This document shows, one piece after another, positions 60,985-64,000 of a stretch of DNA of 64,000 bases (the stretch's first letter is position 1; each line of letters begins with the position of its first letter). The stretch is from Nocardia speluncae NBRC 108251 (GTDB lineage Bacteria > Actinomycetota > Actinomycetes > Mycobacteriales > Mycobacteriaceae). Position numbers and translations under genes: made by a program. Below the pieces are notes generated by a model. It ran no database searches and was not told where the DNA came from. It saw nothing but the letters and a program-made list of their open reading frames with translations. The DNA is taken from assembly GCF_001613245.1 (NCBI RefSeq), contig NZ_BDBZ01000018.1, positions 62,001 through 126,000 on the forward strand. The letters are read 5' to 3'.

Positions 60985-61122
60985 CGTCCGCGGCACCGAT
61001 ATGCTGCGGAAACGTGTGGCGAACCGGATGGGAGGAACCGTCCGGACGCGATCTCGGCGGCGGGTGTGACCGGTGAGCTGTCGACCGATGGCGGAAATCG
61101 TCGTAGCGTCGATGAGGTGACA

Positions 61123-62514
61123 GTGCCAACAAACCTGCCCACCACCGTGGGCACGTTGCGGGCGGCCGGGTATGCGCCGCGAAGTGTGAAGGCCGAGATA
61201 CGGGAGAACCTGCTGGCCCGGCTGGGGTCGGGGAAGGACCCGTGGCCGGGGATCGTGGGATTCGAGCGGACCGTGCTGCCGCAGCTGGAGCGGGCGCTGC
61301 TGGCCGGTCACGATGTGGTGCTGCTGGGGGAGCGCGGACAGGGCAAGACCAGGCTGCTGCGGACGCTGCTCGGGTTGCTCGACGAATGGACCCCGGTGAT
61401 CGAGGGTCTGGAGTTGGGCGAACATCCACTCGAACCGATCAGCCCGCAGGCGCTGCGGCTGGCGGCCGAGCTGGGCGACGATATGCCGGTGACCTGGCGG
61501 CATCGGTCGCAGCGGTACGCGGAGAAACTCGCCACCCCGGATACATCCGTGGGCGATCTGATCGGTGATGTGGACCCGGTGAAGGTCGCCGAGGGGCGCA
61601 GTCTCGGGGATCCGGAGACCATCCATTTCGGGCTGGTGCCGCGGGCGCATCGTGGCATCGTCGCCGTGAACGAACTGCCCGATCTGGCCGAACGGATCCA
61701 GGTCGCGTTGTTGAATGTGATGGAGGAGCGCGATATCCAGGTCCGCGGTTATACGCTGCGGTTGCCGCTGGATGTGCTGCTGGTGGCCACGGCCAACCCC
61801 GAGGATTACACCAACCGCGGCCGGATCATCACTCCGTTGAAAGACCGTTTCGGCGCGGAGATCCGGACCCACTACCCGCTCACTGTGCCCGCCGAGATGA
61901 CACTGGTACGGCAGGAAACCGACCTGGTCGCCGAGGTAGGCGATCCGCTCATCGAGGTGCTGGCACGGTTCGTGCGGCGGTTGCGTGAATCGCCGGCCAT
62001 CGATCAACGCTCGGGGGTCTCGGCGCGTTTCGCGGTGGCGGCCGCCGAAACGGTGGCTGCGGCGGCGCTGCGCCGGGCCGCGCTCACCGGGGAGAATCCC
62101 GCTGTCGCCCGGCCGGTCGATCTGGAATCGGTACCGGCCGTCCTGCGCGGCAAACTGGAATTCGAATCCGGTGAGGAGGGGCGGGAGCAGGAGCACCTCA
62201 CCCATATGTTGCGGCGCGCGTTCGCCGAGACCGCGCGGGAGCGGCTCGGTGGGCTGGATCTGCGGCCGCTGGCCGAAGCCGTCGAGCAGGGACACCTGGT
62301 GACCACCGGCGAACGGGTCCCCGGAGCGCAGGTGCTGGCGGGCCTGCCGGAGCTGCCGGTGCTGCACGAGGTGGCAGCCAGGCTCGGCGTGGCCGCCGGG
62401 GACCCGCCTGCGCGGATCGCGGCCACGGTCGAATTCGCCTTGGAATCCCTGTATCTGGCGCGTCAGGTGGCCAAGGATTCCGATGACGAGGGCACAGCGG
62501 TGTACGGCGCGTGA
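61123..62514 (+). CDS. MoxR/magnesium-chelatase-like AAA+ ATPase
   Basis: A 463-residue AAA+ protein. Walker A is LLGERGQGKTRLL; the Walker B position reads GIVAVNELPDLAERIQ, common in this subgroup; sensor 1 is ATANPEDYTNRGRIITPL. The C-terminal part is helical with LESVPAVLRGKLEFESGEEG. Such ATPases work with a VWA-domain partner, here the next gene 28 bp downstream, to remodel proteins or insert metals. The start is uncertain: GTG 61123 (with GAGG close ahead), GTG 61117 or GTG 61066 are all in frame. Widely conserved in Actinobacteria, so probably part of the core genome. Confidence 0.85.
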   Translation: MPTNLPTTVGTLRAAGYAPRSVKAEIRENLLARLGSGKDPWPGIVGFERTVLPQLERALLAGHDVVLLGERGQGKTRLLRTLLGLLDEWTPVIEGLELGEHPLEPISPQALRLAAELGDDMPVTWRHRSQRYAEKLATPDTSVGDLIGDVDPVKVAEGRSLGDPETIHFGLVPRAHRGIVAVNELPDLAERIQVALLNVMEERDIQVRGYTLRLPLDVLLVATANPEDYTNRGRIITPLKDRFGAEIRTHYPLTVPAEMTLVRQETDLVAEVGDPLIEVLARFVRRLRESPAIDQRSGVSARFAVAAAETVAAAALRRAALTGENPAVARPVDLESVPAVLRGKLEFESGEEGREQEHLTHMLRRAFAETARERLGGLDLRPLAEAVEQGHLVTTGERVPGAQVLAGLPELPVLHEVAARLGVAAGDPPARIAATVEFALESLYLARQVAKDSDDEGTAVYGA

Positions 62515-62542
62515 ACGTTGTACTGGCCGGAGATGAGGCGGC

Positions 62543-64000
62543 ATGACAGCGGCGGACAGCTATTCCTACGGGCCTTATCACGAAGGGCCTGATCCGCTCG
62601 CGCCTCCGCTGGACCTGCGTGAGGCGCTGACCGATATCGGCCGCGAGGTGATGGAGGGTTCCTCCCCGCGTTCGGCCCTCGAGGAACTGTTGCGGCGCGG
62701 AACGACCGGACTTCCGGGGCTCGAGGAGCTGACCCGGCAGCTGTGGGAACGGCGGGCCGAGATCTCCCGCAATCACCGCCTGGACGGGACGTTGCAACAG
62801 GTCCGGGAGCTTCTGGACAAGGCGCTGGAAGCCGAACGCCGGGCACTGTTCCCCGATCCCTCCGACGACGCCCGGTTCGCCGAAATGCAACTGGGCGCCC
62901 TGCCGTCGAGTACCGCGGGCGCGGTCCGCGAACTCGGCGAGTACCGCTGGCGTTCGGAAACCGGACGCGAGAACTACCGGCAGATCCGCGATCTACTCGG
63001 TCGGGAATTGCTGGAATCCCGCTTCCAGGGTATGAAACAGGCGTTGCAGAACACCACCGGACAGGACGTGGAGCGGGTCCGGCGGATGATGTCGGATCTC
63101 AACGAGCTGCTGGCCGCGCACGGCCGGGGCGAGGACACCGCCGAACGTTTCGCGGAGTTCATGGCCGAGTACGGCGAATTCTTCCCCGACAAGCCACGTA
63201 ACACGGAGGAGCTGATCGACAGCCTGGCCGCCCGCGCCGCCGCCGCCCAGCGGATGCTGAATTCGATGTCGGATCAACAGCGGTCGGAGCTGAACGAACT
63301 GCTCGGGCAGGCCTTCGGTGATCCCGCGCTGGCGCAGCAGATCGCCGCATTGGACGCCCACTTGCGCGACCTTCGTCCAGGGGAGGACTGGGAGTCGGGC
63401 CGGCGGTTCCGTGGTCAGGATCCGCTGGGTATGGGTGAGGCGGTCGAGGCGATGCAGAACCTCGGCGAACTCGACGAACTCGCCGCGCAGCTGGCGCAGT
63501 CGTATCCGGGGGCGCGGCTCGAGGATATCGACCTGGAAATGCTGGAACGTCAGCTCGGCACCGACGCCCGGGTCGACGCTGCCCGGCTGGCGGAGCTGGA
63601 ACGGGAACTGCGCCGCCAAGGTCTGTTCGAACGAGCGCCCGATGGATCGTTGAGATTGACCCCCAAGGCGTTGCGGCGACTCGGTGAAGTGGCACTGCGA
63701 GATGTCGTCGGGCAGCTACGCACCCGCAAGGGTGAGCGGGAAACCGCCCGAGCAGGGGCAGCCGGGGAACCGACCGGTGCGAGCCGGCCGTGGCAGTTCG
63801 GCGATACCGAACCGTGGGATGTCTCGCGGACGGTCCGCAACGCGGTGTTGCGGACGGCGTCCACCGGGAGTCCCACAGTGACTTTGGATGTCGCGGATGT
63901 GGAGATCGCCGAGACCGAGCAACGGTCCCGCGCGGCGGTCGCGCTGTGTGTGGACACCTCGTGGTCGATGGTGCAGGACGGGCGCTGGGTTCCCATGAAA
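62543..64000 (+). CDS. VWA-domain protein, partner of the MoxR-like ATPase (3' end outside window)
   Basis: The ATG at 62543 opens a frame that runs without a stop to the window end (486 codons seen). It begins MTAADSYSYGPYHEGPDPLA, has a long charged helical part with DPLGMGEAVEAMQNLGELDE, and near the end reaches the von Willebrand factor A entry ALCVDTSWSM, whose DxSxS is the MIDAS metal site. The rest of the VWA domain lies beyond the window. MoxR-like ATPase plus VWA gene pairs are a known chaperone-type module. A GAGG site precedes the start. Confidence 0.85.
   Translation, partial: MTAADSYSYGPYHEGPDPLAPPLDLREALTDIGREVMEGSSPRSALEELLRRGTTGLPGLEELTRQLWERRAEISRNHRLDGTLQQVRELLDKALEAERRALFPDPSDDARFAEMQLGALPSSTAGAVRELGEYRWRSETGRENYRQIRDLLGRELLESRFQGMKQALQNTTGQDVERVRRMMSDLNELLAAHGRGEDTAERFAEFMAEYGEFFPDKPRNTEELIDSLAARAAAAQRMLNSMSDQQRSELNELLGQAFGDPALAQQIAALDAHLRDLRPGEDWESGRRFRGQDPLGMGEAVEAMQNLGELDELAAQLAQSYPGARLEDIDLEMLERQLGTDARVDAARLAELERELRRQGLFERAPDGSLRLTPKALRRLGEVALRDVVGQLRTRKGERETARAGAAGEPTGASRPWQFGDTEPWDVSRTVRNAVLRTASTGSPTVTLDVADVEIAETEQRSRAAVALCVDTSWSMVQDGRWVPMK

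Noticed and set aside
1..64000. tRNA, rRNA, CRISPR arrays or insertion sequences
   Set aside because: No cloverleaf-like CCA-ended segment, spaced direct-repeat array or transposase motif was noticed by eye; short tRNAs could still be missed.

Overview
The window is high-GC actinobacterial chromosome. A Nocardia or close Mycobacteriales relative is the best guess, because a CpnT/WXG100-like toxin operon with a YbaB-type partner and DtxR/IdeR iron boxes occur together. No RNA gene, insertion sequence or CRISPR array was seen, and the identification is an inference from gene content.

1-5.5 kb (+): the 3' end of a LacI-family repressor is followed by a tightly packed catabolic operon: FAD oxidoreductase, MHS-type MFS importer, zinc alcohol dehydrogenase and PfkB sugar kinase. 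This suggests uptake, oxidation and phosphorylation of a polyol or sugar-acid. 5.7-11.1 kb (-): a complete Opp/Dpp/Nik-type ABC importer, with a lipoprotein binding protein, a permease, a permease-ATPase fusion and a second ATPase. It is divergent from two small overlapping genes (11.3-12.7 kb, +) with a glutamine-amidotransferase/ThuA-like appearance. The 222-bp gap between them holds two 15-bp perfect-core DtxR/IdeR iron boxes, one near each start, so both transcription units are predicted to be repressed by iron.

12.7-54.2 kb (-): the centre of the window is one uninterrupted gene of 12,693 codons, preceded by a WXG100-like protein gene and a YbaB/EbfC-like gene and followed after 4 bp by an MFS gene. 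The giant protein starts with a CpnT-like helical/membrane region and a Pro-rich stretch. It then carries a remarkable series of enzyme-like domains: SecA-like ATPase, HExxH metalloprotease, bacterial sugar transferase, HATPase, LuxR-like HTHs, an MFS-like membrane domain, GNAT, LacI-like HTHs, a degenerate DUF1023 hydrolase, a HipA/PI3K-like kinase, DUF218, an amidase with full triad, two duplicated M3 metallopeptidases and possible papain-like domains. Segments are separated by recurring short linkers: seven copies of an octapeptide of the type D-[PT]-V-A-[IVM]-D-[LF]-[DG], two copies of a 106-bp Pro-Trp linker, and five copies of a WW-containing helical module. It is not an NRPS or PKS. I regard it as the candidate undescribed system: a modular, WXG/CpnT-headed giant with repeat-bounded enzyme cassettes.

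54.2-56.2 kb: a decayed zone with a membrane-protein pseudogene, an aldo/keto reductase lacking its N-terminal third, and a probable frameshifted remnant. 56.2-64 kb (+): ordinary actinobacterial genes: an NmrA-like reductase behind a perfect 20-bp palindrome, an alkyl-sulfatase-type metallo-beta-lactamase, a nitronate monooxygenase, a mycothiol-dependent-isomerase-like protein, and a MoxR-like AAA ATPase paired with a VWA protein that runs off the window.
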